Below the pieces are notes generated by a model. The model saw only the letters and a list, made by a program, of their open reading frames with translations. It was not told where the DNA came from and did no database searches. Made by a program: the position numbers and the translations under genes. A DNA stretch of 42,388 nt from Athalassotoga sp049965695 (GTDB lineage: Bacteria > Thermotogota > Thermotogae > Mesoaciditogales > Mesoaciditogaceae): positions 1-42,388 of the forward strand of contig NZ_JBMFWB010000016.1 in assembly GCF_049965695.1 (NCBI RefSeq), read 5' to 3'. Of this stretch, positions 24,925 to 32,573 are shown piece after piece. Each line of letters starts with the position of its first letter. Position 1 is the first letter of the stretch.

Positions 24925-27147
24925 ATGCTCTATTTAGCTCATATTGCGAAATCAGAAAATGGTTTTAGATATCAAACGCTTGAAGAACACCTTGAAAGCA
25001 CAGCATTCCTTGCACGGCGATTTTCTGAAAAATTCGAAGCACCTCAGTGGGGATATCTTGCGGGTCTTTGGCACGATCTCGGAAAGTATTCCGATCAATT
25101 TCAGGAAAAATTAAAAAGAATAACGGAAAATAAACCTGATATGCATGTCGATCATTCGACTTACGGCGCTCAAAGAGTTTGGAAATCGGAAAAGTTTGGC
25201 AAAATAATCGCTTATGCAATTGCAGGTCATCATTCCGGACTTCCGGATGCAATAGGGGAGGACTCGTCTATTCAATTTCGCCTTCAAAAAGAAGTTCCGC
25301 ACGTTAATGAAACATGCATTCCGAAAGAAATACTTTCGTACCCGGATTTAACCACTGATTTTTTAATCGGCTGGTTCAGAGGCCTTTCAGATACTAAAAG
25401 GGCATTCGCACAGTCATTTTTCATCCGTATGATTTATTCATCGTTGGTCGATGCCGATTTTTTGGATACTGAAAAATTCATGGATCCTCAAAGATATTCG
25501 AAAAGATCTCAATTCAAAAAGATTCCGGAACTCAGAAAGATCTTCATCGACGAAATGGAAAAATTTCAAAACCAAAAATTATCGGAAGGTAAAGAAATAA
25601 ACAAGGTAAGAAATGAGATTTACAAAGCGTGTCTTGGAGCAGCCCAGCAGCCTCAAGGTATTTTTTCGCTTACCGTCCCGACTGGTGGAGGTAAAACGCT
25701 TTCATCCCTTGCTTTTGCATTTGAACACGCTATCAAGTACGATCTTGAAAGGATCATATACGTGATACCTTACACAAGCATAATAGAGCAAAATGCCGAA
25801 GTCTTCAAAAGCATACTTGGTAATGATGCCGTAATTGAACATCATTCGAATTACGTTGAAAAGGATGACGATAAAGAAGATGAAGAAGCCAGAAGGGTAT
25901 TGGCATCGGAAAACTGGGATGCACCGATTATCGTTACAACGAATGTCCAGTTTTTCGAGTCTTTGTTTTCAAACAGAACATCAAGGGCAAGAAAAATACA
26001 TAACATTGCCAAAAGCGTCGTAATTTTGGATGAAGCGCAGATGATTCCGGCCGATTATCTGTATCCGTCGATGGAAGTTCTTCGGGAATTGTCTTCTCAC
26101 TACGGAACGACGATAGTTTTGTGCACCGCCACACAACCCGCTTTGAACAAACGGGAAAATTTCGAAGGGCTTGAAAATGTAAGAGAGATAATTTCTGATC
26201 CAGAGAAATTGGCAAAAGATTTAAAGCGTGTCCATGAAAAGTACATAGGAGAAATCGATGACCAAACGCTTGGACAAAAACTTGCCTCCGAAAAACAGGT
26301 GCTTTGCATCGTCAACAGTCGAAGAAATGCCGTCGATCTTTACAAAGCGCTTGAAGATCGGAGCGATAAGGAAGGCAACTACCATCTCAGCGCTCTGATG
26401 TGCCCGGTACATCGAAGTAAAGTTTTGAAAGAGATAAGGCAAAGGCTGAAAGATGGAAACACCTGTCGGGTCGTGAGCACTCAACTTGTGGAAGCGGGAG
26501 TGGACGTTGATTTTCCCGTTGTTTATAGGAGCCTCGCAGGACTTGATTCGATAGTTCAGGCAGCGGGAAGATGCAACAGGGAAGGTAAATTGAAATATGG
26601 CGATCTTTTTGTCTACAAACCGTCTAAAGGGATTCCTGCCATTTCGGATTTCAGACCGAGAGCAGAAGAAGCAGAAAGAATAATAAATCAAAACTGCGAC
26701 GGTTTTCTTTCTTTGAATTCGATAAATGATTTTTTTGAATCATATTACTGGAGGAAAGGAAATAATCTTGATAAAAAGGAAATATTAATTGATTTCAAAG
26801 AAGGTCTTGCAAAATTGGACTTTCCGTTTAAAAAAATTTCAGAAAAATTTCATATAATAGAAGATATCCAAAAACCTGTTTTTATCCCTTACGATGAATT
26901 GGCAGAAGATCTTATAAATCATTTGAGATATCATGTGTCAATTGAAATCCTGAGAAAACTTCAACGTTATACGGTTCAGATACCAGAAAGAACCATCCAG
27001 CAACTTCAAAATGCAGGATATTTGGAACCCTTTAACGATGAATTTTGGACATTAACCGAAATCGGCAGAAAGGAGGTTTACAGCGAAAATATCGGGTTGA
27101 CGCTTGATACACCTGAATTTTATCAGGTAGAAACAACGATTTTGTGA
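24925..27147 (+). CDS. cas3: CRISPR-associated helicase-nuclease Cas3 (type I-C)
   Basis: 740 residues. The N-terminal HD nuclease domain has H22, the HD pair H50-D51 (LWHDLGKYSDQFQ) and GHHSGLPD. The helicase part has Walker A PTGGGKTLSS, motif II DEAQ (VVILDEAQMIP), TATQPAL (motif III) and QAAGRCNREGK (motif VI). It is recruited by Cascade after target binding to unwind and degrade DNA. AAGGAGAG precedes the ATG. It leads a canonical I-C operon and overlaps or abuts cas5c. Confidence 0.96.
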   Translation: MLYLAHIAKSENGFRYQTLEEHLESTAFLARRFSEKFEAPQWGYLAGLWHDLGKYSDQFQEKLKRITENKPDMHVDHSTYGAQRVWKSEKFGKIIAYAIAGHHSGLPDAIGEDSSIQFRLQKEVPHVNETCIPKEILSYPDLTTDFLIGWFRGLSDTKRAFAQSFFIRMIYSSLVDADFLDTEKFMDPQRYSKRSQFKKIPELRKIFIDEMEKFQNQKLSEGKEINKVRNEIYKACLGAAQQPQGIFSLTVPTGGGKTLSSLAFAFEHAIKYDLERIIYVIPYTSIIEQNAEVFKSILGNDAVIEHHSNYVEKDDDKEDEEARRVLASENWDAPIIVTTNVQFFESLFSNRTSRARKIHNIAKSVVILDEAQMIPADYLYPSMEVLRELSSHYGTTIVLCTATQPALNKRENFEGLENVREIISDPEKLAKDLKRVHEKYIGEIDDQTLGQKLASEKQVLCIVNSRRNAVDLYKALEDRSDKEGNYHLSALMCPVHRSKVLKEIRQRLKDGNTCRVVSTQLVEAGVDVDFPVVYRSLAGLDSIVQAAGRCNREGKLKYGDLFVYKPSKGIPAISDFRPRAEEAERIINQNCDGFLSLNSINDFFESYYWRKGNNLDKKEILIDFKEGLAKLDFPFKKISEKFHIIEDIQKPVFIPYDELAEDLINHLRYHVSIEILRKLQRYTVQIPERTIQQLQNAGYLEPFNDEFWTLTEIGRKEVYSENIGLTLDTPEFYQVETTIL

Positions 27148-27164
27148 TGAAAGGGGGTAGAATT

Positions 27165-27839
27165 GTGGCTTTCGGAATTAAATTGAAGATATGGGGTGAT
27201 TACGCATGTTTTACCAGACCGGAAATGAAAGTTGAGCGGGTGAGTTACGATGTGATAACTCCATCTGCAGCCCGTGGCATCTTAGAGGCCATTTACTGGA
27301 AGCCTTCAATAATCTGGCGAATTGACAAAATACACGTTTTAAAACCCATACGCTTTACAAATGTCCGCAGAAATGAATTAGAGCATAAAATATCCGTAGT
27401 AAATGTCAAAACGGCGATGAAAGATCCCGAATACAAACTCGAAACCTTTATAGAAGACGAACGCCAACAACGTGCTGGATTAATTCTCAAAGACGTTGCT
27501 TACCTCATATATGCACATTTTGAAATAACAGACAAAGCTGGTAAAGATGATCCAACAGACGTTAAACCTGAAAAGCACCTTGAAATATTCACGCGTCGGG
27601 CATCCTCGGGGCAGTGTTTTCACCATCCGTATTTCGGAACGAGAGAATTTTCAGCAAATTTTTCTTTGATTGAAGACAAACTTCCCGAGTCTGAACTTCC
27701 ACAAGATCAAAGAAACAAAGATCTCGGCTGGATGCTGTACGATATTGATTTCGATCACAACATGGAAGCACGTTTTTTTAGGGCTAAAATGAAAGACGGT
27801 GTGATCGATGTACCACCTTACAAGGAGGTATTCAAATGA
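27165..27839 (+). CDS. cas5c: Cas5c (Cas5d), crRNA-processing endonuclease
   Basis: 224 residues from GTG 27165. The start of the protein (KLKIWGDYACFTRPEMKVERVSYDVITPSAARGILEAIYWKPSI) matches the I-C Cas5 family closely, including R-G-I-L-E-A-I-Y-W-K-P and HVLKPIRFTNVRRNE. In type I-C, which lacks Cas6, this protein cleaves the pre-crRNA at the repeat stem. GTG 27165 has GGGGG 7 bases upstream; ATG 27147, overlapping the cas3 stop, is the alternative and would add six residues. Confidence 0.93.
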   Translation: MAFGIKLKIWGDYACFTRPEMKVERVSYDVITPSAARGILEAIYWKPSIIWRIDKIHVLKPIRFTNVRRNELEHKISVVNVKTAMKDPEYKLETFIEDERQQRAGLILKDVAYLIYAHFEITDKAGKDDPTDVKPEKHLEIFTRRASSGQCFHHPYFGTREFSANFSLIEDKLPESELPQDQRNKDLGWMLYDIDFDHNMEARFFRAKMKDGVIDVPPYKEVFK

Positions 27840-29551
27840 TCCTTCAAAAACTTTATCTTTATTACCAGAGACTAAATCAAAATTCGGAATCAAAGATAGC
27901 ACCACCTGGATATTCAACCGAAAAAATCCATTTTGCGATTGTAATAAATAAAGAAGGTGAAGTTGTCCGTGTCATGGATCTGAGAGAAACTGACGGGAAG
28001 AAAAAGTACCCTAAAAGTCTTGTTGTGCCTCAAATATTTCAAAAAAGGACAAGTGGAAAAAAGGCAAATTTTTTATGGGACAATTCAAAATATGTTCTTG
28101 GAATAGACAAAGAAAAATCTCAGGATGCACTCGAATGCTTTGAAATATTCAAACTTTACCATGCCGAAATGGGTAAAAACTGTGTGGATGAAGGGTACAA
28201 AGCCTTACTTTTGTTTTTGGAAAAATGGAAACCCGAAAATATAGAAAATTTAGACTACAAAGAAGAGATTCCGGAATCCAACATAGTTTTCAAACTTGAA
28301 ATCGATGCAAATATTTTTCTTCATGAACGATCGGCGTTAAAGCAATTATTGATGGAAATAAGATCACAGAACGAAGCCGCAACTGTATCACAGTGTCTTG
28401 TCAGCGGAGAAGATGAACCAATACCCAATATACACCCTTCGATAAAAGGCGTCAAAGGAGCGCAATCTTCAGGTGCTGCAATCGTTTCTTTCAATATCGA
28501 TTCTTTTAATTCTTACAATAAAAAACAAAACTTCAATGCCCCGATAGGTGAAACAGCTGCATTTTCCTACACTACGGCCTTAAATCATTTACTTGATAAA
28601 AATAGCCGTCAAAAGATTCAGATAGGTGATGCCACGACTGTTTTCTGGGCAGAACGTCAATCTCCGATTGAAGATTTTTTTGGCATGGCACTTGATCCTG
28701 AAAGTACTTCTGAGTCTGACAACAAAGAAATTTTTGATTTTCTGAATGCTGCCCGTGACGGTAAAAAAACAGAAAAAATAGATCCTGAAATTGGATTTTA
28801 CATACTTGGCCTCGCACCTAACGTATCACGCATTGCTGTGAGATTTTGGTATGCTTCTACCGTCGGTGAAATTGAAAGCGCTCTCGGTCAACATTACTCG
28901 GATATGAGAATAGATCGGAATTCTCCGGAAAAAGAAAGCGAATATCCCGGAATATGGCGGCTTTTAAAAGAAACAGCCGTACTCGGTAAAAGTGACAACA
29001 TAAATCCTAATCTTTCCGGTGCATTCGTGAGATCCATTTTGACTGGTGACTATTACCCCTATGAACTCTTAAGTGTAACATTGGAAAGAATAAAAGCAGA
29101 CAGAGACGTGAATTATTACCGTGCAAGTTTGATCAAGGGTTACCTTTCAAGAAAATACAGGAAGAGAAATTTAAGATTGGAGGTTAATATGAGTTTGAAC
29201 ACTGAATTGAAAGATCCAGGTTATCTGTTGGGACGTTTGTTTGCGGTCATTGAAAAAGTTCAGGAAGAAGCAAACTCAAACGCGACTATAAAAGACAGAT
29301 ATTTTTCTTCGGCATCTGCGACGCCACGTGCAGTCTTTCCACAACTGATGAGATTATCGCAGTATCACTTTGCCAAACTTGAAGGCGGAAGAAAGACTAA
29401 CATGGAAAAACTTGTTCAGGAAATAGTAAATGACGTAGACACTTTTCCGGCGCACCTTGATATGGAAGAGCAGGGCATGTTTGTGCTTGGCTATTACCAG
29501 CAAAGAAAAGATCTTTTCACGTCCAAGAAAGAAAATTTGAAGGGGGAATGA
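27836..29551 (+). CDS. cas8c: Cas8c (Csd1), large subunit of I-C Cascade
   Basis: 571 residues, normal for Csd1. Family features are the N-terminal LYLYYQRLN and APPGYSTEKIHFAIVI, VSCLVSGE-type segment (SQCLVSGEDEPIPNIHPSIKGVKGAQSSGAAIVSFN), and FYILGLAPNVSRIAVRFW. It recognises the PAM and holds the R-loop. It overlaps cas5c as ATGA. The C-terminal 120 residues also form the separate small subunit Cas11c by internal translation (see next entry). Confidence 0.95.
   Translation: MILQKLYLYYQRLNQNSESKIAPPGYSTEKIHFAIVINKEGEVVRVMDLRETDGKKKYPKSLVVPQIFQKRTSGKKANFLWDNSKYVLGIDKEKSQDALECFEIFKLYHAEMGKNCVDEGYKALLLFLEKWKPENIENLDYKEEIPESNIVFKLEIDANIFLHERSALKQLLMEIRSQNEAATVSQCLVSGEDEPIPNIHPSIKGVKGAQSSGAAIVSFNIDSFNSYNKKQNFNAPIGETAAFSYTTALNHLLDKNSRQKIQIGDATTVFWAERQSPIEDFFGMALDPESTSESDNKEIFDFLNAARDGKKTEKIDPEIGFYILGLAPNVSRIAVRFWYASTVGEIESALGQHYSDMRIDRNSPEKESEYPGIWRLLKETAVLGKSDNINPNLSGAFVRSILTGDYYPYELLSVTLERIKADRDVNYYRASLIKGYLSRKYRKRNLRLEVNMSLNTELKDPGYLLGRLFAVIEKVQEEANSNATIKDRYFSSASATPRAVFPQLMRLSQYHFAKLEGGRKTNMEKLVQEIVNDVDTFPAHLDMEEQGMFVLGYYQQRKDLFTSKKENLKGE
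29189..29551 (+). CDS. cas11c: Cas11c small subunit, internal start within cas8c
   Basis: In the cas8c frame, ATG 29189 (codon 452) is preceded by GGAGG (29179-29183) with a 5-base gap, a far better translation signal than expected inside a gene. The product would be 120 residues, highly helical (SLNTELKDPGYLLGRLFAVIE onward). Internal initiation producing Cas11c from the cas8c 3' end is established for type I-C systems; here it is visible from the sequence but not tested. Confidence 0.8.
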   Translation: MSLNTELKDPGYLLGRLFAVIEKVQEEANSNATIKDRYFSSASATPRAVFPQLMRLSQYHFAKLEGGRKTNMEKLVQEIVNDVDTFPAHLDMEEQGMFVLGYYQQRKDLFTSKKENLKGE

Positions 29552-29554
29552 AAT

Positions 29555-30445
29555 ATGGCAAATCAAATTCAAAATCGATACGAATTTGTTTATCTCTTTG
29601 ACGTTGAAAACGGAAATCCGAACGGTGATCCCGATGCCGGAAATATGCCCAGAATAGATCCGGAAACGAATTTTGGAATTGTCACGGATGTTTGCTTGAA
29701 AAGGAAAGTGAGAAATTACGTTGATGTTAAATTCAACGATAAATCTCCCAACAGAATTTATATCCGCGAGAAGTCTATTCTCAACAACACTCATAAAGAA
29801 GCGTATGATGCAAATGGCATTAAACTATCAGATAGTGATGATAAGAAGAGAAAAGGCTCAGGTGATGAAGTTGAAAAAGTGCGTAAATGGATGTGTGATA
29901 ACTTCTATGATATCCGTACCTTCGGTGCAGTTATGTCGACAGGCATAAATTGCGGTCAGGTAAGAGGGCCTGTACAGATCAACTTTGGGAAAAGTGTGGA
30001 ATCAATAATGCCTCTTGAGATAACCATTACGCGTATGGCTGTGGCCACTGAAGATGAAGCCAAAAAGCAGCAGGGAGACAATCGAACGATGGGACGCAAG
30101 CATGTCATTCCTTATGCCCTTTACAAAACTGAAGGGTATGTTTCGGCATTTCTTGCGAATCAAACGGGTTTTAACGAAGACGATCTGAATCTTTTCTGGG
30201 AAGCACTTTTGAACATGTTTGAACATGATCATTCAGCGGCACGTGGAAAGATGAACGCAAGAAAATTGATCGTCTTCAAACATCAAACCGCTCTCGGCAA
30301 TGCTCCATCGTACAAATTATTCGATGCCGTAAAGATTGACAGAGTGAACAAAAACGATCTGCCTTCGAGAAATTTTGAAGATTACGAGATAAAACTTGTC
30401 AGAGATAGTGTACCGCAGAACGTTGAAATAATAGAGATGCTTTAG
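29555..30445 (+). CDS. cas7c: Cas7c (Csd2), crRNA backbone subunit
   Basis: 296 residues. The family hallmark NGNPNGDPDAGNMPRIDPETN follows the first strand (YEFVYLFDVE). FGAVMSTGINCGQVRGPVQI and the GRKHVIPYALYKTEGYVSA segment are likewise typical. Several copies form the filament along the spacer part of the crRNA. It starts 3 bases after cas8c with GGGGG upstream. Confidence 0.96.
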   Translation: MANQIQNRYEFVYLFDVENGNPNGDPDAGNMPRIDPETNFGIVTDVCLKRKVRNYVDVKFNDKSPNRIYIREKSILNNTHKEAYDANGIKLSDSDDKKRKGSGDEVEKVRKWMCDNFYDIRTFGAVMSTGINCGQVRGPVQINFGKSVESIMPLEITITRMAVATEDEAKKQQGDNRTMGRKHVIPYALYKTEGYVSAFLANQTGFNEDDLNLFWEALLNMFEHDHSAARGKMNARKLIVFKHQTALGNAPSYKLFDAVKIDRVNKNDLPSRNFEDYEIKLVRDSVPQNVEIIEML

Positions 30446-31084
30446 ATGTACGATGAATCGGAACTCATACCGATTTCTGCATTGCAACATTTCGTGTTTT
30501 GCCCGAGACAGTGCGCTTTGATCTTTATCGAAGGAATATGGAAGGATAATTCTCTCACGGTGCAGGGGACAAATCTGCACCGGAGGGCTCATACGCCGGG
30601 TTTGGAATCAAGGCTGAATGTGCGTAAAATTTTTGACATGCCTCTCAGATCTTTAACGTTAGGACTTATAGGAATGGCGGACGTTGTGATGAAAGACAGA
30701 AATGGAAGTTATATTCCGTTAGAATACAAACACGGAAGACCAAAGATGAAAGAAATGGACACAGTGCAACTGTGTGCCCAAACTCTGTGTTTGGAAGAAA
30801 TGACAGGTAAAATCATAGACAAAGGTTTTATATACTATTTTGGAACCAGGAAACGAATTGATGTGGTTTTTGATCGAAAATTAAGGGATCAGACGCTGAA
30901 AACAATTGAAAAAGTTAGAAATTTATTTCAAAACCATCAAACGCCTCTTCCAGTTTTTTCAACGAAATGTAAATCATGCTCTTTAGTCGATCAATGCTTA
31001 CCATCCACCATTGAGAAGTCCCAAAAAGTTCAATCATATCTTTTAAAAATGACAGAAAATGATCCTGAAGGTGGTTCACAATGA
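30446..31084 (+). CDS. cas4: Cas4 exonuclease (adaptation)
   Basis: 212 residues. Fe-S ligands are visible as C19 and C23 (FCPRQCALIF) and the C-terminal trio in KCKSCSLVDQCLP. The RecB-type nuclease motif lies between (VVMKDRNG, then YIPLEYKHGRPK with the conserved E-x-K). It trims prespacers and helps choose those with the correct PAM. It starts right after the cas7c stop (TAG-ATG) and overlaps cas1 by 4 bases, so expression is probably by coupling. Confidence 0.95.
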   Translation: MYDESELIPISALQHFVFCPRQCALIFIEGIWKDNSLTVQGTNLHRRAHTPGLESRLNVRKIFDMPLRSLTLGLIGMADVVMKDRNGSYIPLEYKHGRPKMKEMDTVQLCAQTLCLEEMTGKIIDKGFIYYFGTRKRIDVVFDRKLRDQTLKTIEKVRNLFQNHQTPLPVFSTKCKSCSLVDQCLPSTIEKSQKVQSYLLKMTENDPEGGSQ

Positions 31085-32112
31085 AAAGAATTTTGAATAC
31101 TTTGTTTGTGAATACTCAAAAGATCTATCTGAAAAAAGAAGGCAACACCGTGGTCGCAACACTTGATAAAAAAATCATTCTGCAATTGCCTCTTATAAAT
31201 ATCTCAAACATAGTTTGTTTTGGAAACATTCGAGTAAGTCCAATGCTTCTTGGAAATTGCGCAAAGATGGGAGTAGGAATTTCATTTTTAACTGAAAACG
31301 GAAGATTTTTGGCTAAAGTTCAAGGTCCTACTGCTGGAAATGTGCTCTTGAGAAGAACTCAATTCAAATTGGCAGACGATCCTGTTAAATCGACAGAAAT
31401 TGTGAGAAATATAGTCATAGCTAAAATTGCAAATTCTCGAACGGTTTTACAAAGAGCATTGCGCGATCACGCAGAAAAAGTCGATAATAAAAAATTAGGA
31501 GAAGCAGCGACTAAATTAGAAAGAAATATAATAATGGCTCAAAGAACTGAAAATATAGATTCTTTGCGTGGTATTGAAGGAAGTTCGGCTCAAGTATATT
31601 TCGAAGTTTTTAATGAATTGATAGTTGCACAAAAGAATGATTTTATATTCAAAGAGAGATCGCGTCGTCCGCCACTTGATAAAGTGAATGCATTGTTGTC
31701 TTTCGTTTACACTTTACTTTACAACGATATACGTTCATCTTTGGAAACAGTGGGCCTCGATCCCGCAGTTGGATTTTTGCATACAGATAGACCTGGTAGA
31801 ATGTCTCTTGCTCTTGATATGATGGAAGAATTTCGTCCTTACTTTGCGGATCGCTTGGTACTTTCTATGATAAATTTGAAAGAAATAGGGCCAAGTGATT
31901 TTAAACTTTTGGACAACGGTGTGCTTTTGATGAAAGATACAGCCCGCAAAACGGTTCTAACGACTTATCAGAAAAGAAAGCAGGATGAGATTTACCATCC
32001 ATTTGTAAAAGAAAAAATGCACCTTGGGCTTGTCTTTTATACTCAAGCTTTGCTCATGGCACGATTCATCAGGGGAGACATTGACGGATATCCCCCATTT
32101 ATCTGGAGGTAA
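31081..32112 (+). CDS. cas1: Cas1 integrase
   Basis: 343 residues, I-C type Cas1. The metal ligands are visible: E166 in SLRGIEGSSAQVYF, H234 in VGFLHTDRPGRMSLALD and E249 in MMEEFRPYFADR. With Cas2 it integrates new spacers at the leader end. It overlaps cas4 (ATGA), and its stop is 5 bases before cas2. Confidence 0.97.
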   Translation: MKRILNTLFVNTQKIYLKKEGNTVVATLDKKIILQLPLINISNIVCFGNIRVSPMLLGNCAKMGVGISFLTENGRFLAKVQGPTAGNVLLRRTQFKLADDPVKSTEIVRNIVIAKIANSRTVLQRALRDHAEKVDNKKLGEAATKLERNIIMAQRTENIDSLRGIEGSSAQVYFEVFNELIVAQKNDFIFKERSRRPPLDKVNALLSFVYTLLYNDIRSSLETVGLDPAVGFLHTDRPGRMSLALDMMEEFRPYFADRLVLSMINLKEIGPSDFKLLDNGVLLMKDTARKTVLTTYQKRKQDEIYHPFVKEKMHLGLVFYTQALLMARFIRGDIDGYPPFIWR

Positions 32113-32117
32113 AGGAT

Positions 32118-32405
32118 ATGATGATACTTGTGAGTTACGACGTGGCAGAAGATGAGGGTGGCAAAAAAAGATTAAGACATATTGCTAAGATTTGTGAAAA
32201 TTACGGACAGCGCGTTCAGTATTCTGTTTTTGAATGTCTTGTAGATCCAGCACAATGGGAGAAACTCAAACAAGAATTGATAGATAAAATGAATCCAGAT
32301 TACGATAGTCTTCGCTTCTATTTTCTTGGTGCAAATTGGCAAAATAGAGTCGAGCATATTGGAGCTAAAAAGGTTTATAATCCAGAAGGGCCTTTAATGA
32401 TCTGA
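32118..32405 (+). CDS. cas2: Cas2
   Basis: 95 residues with the ferredoxin-like Cas2 fold: MILVSYDVAEDEGGKKRLRHIAKICENYGQRVQYSVFEC, with the conserved aspartate at residue 8. It bridges two Cas1 dimers in the adaptation complex. GGAGG and AAGGA precede ATG 32118; the directly following ATG 32121 is an equal alternative. It is the last cas gene, and the leader follows immediately. Confidence 0.96.
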   Translation: MMILVSYDVAEDEGGKKRLRHIAKICENYGQRVQYSVFECLVDPAQWEKLKQELIDKMNPDYDSLRFYFLGANWQNRVEHIGAKKVYNPEGPLMI

Positions 32406-32573
32406 TATGCGAAGTATGATCAAACGCATAAACACTGGACGATTCGCAATTAAAGCGTTTCCTTGAATTCAAAAGCGAATTGGATAAAAATTTCTTTTTA
32501 TTTACGTCAATAACAACAGATATGCGTAAATGATTCTTAAACATCAGTATTCACAATAGTTTGTTTAGTCACA
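32406..32573 (+). promoter_or_regulatory. CRISPR leader
   Basis: 168 AT-rich bases between cas2 and the first repeat, without an open frame. The leader end is fixed by the degenerate last repeat being at the far (34753) end. It should hold the array promoter and integration-site signals; I see no convincing -35/-10 pair. Confidence 0.75.
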
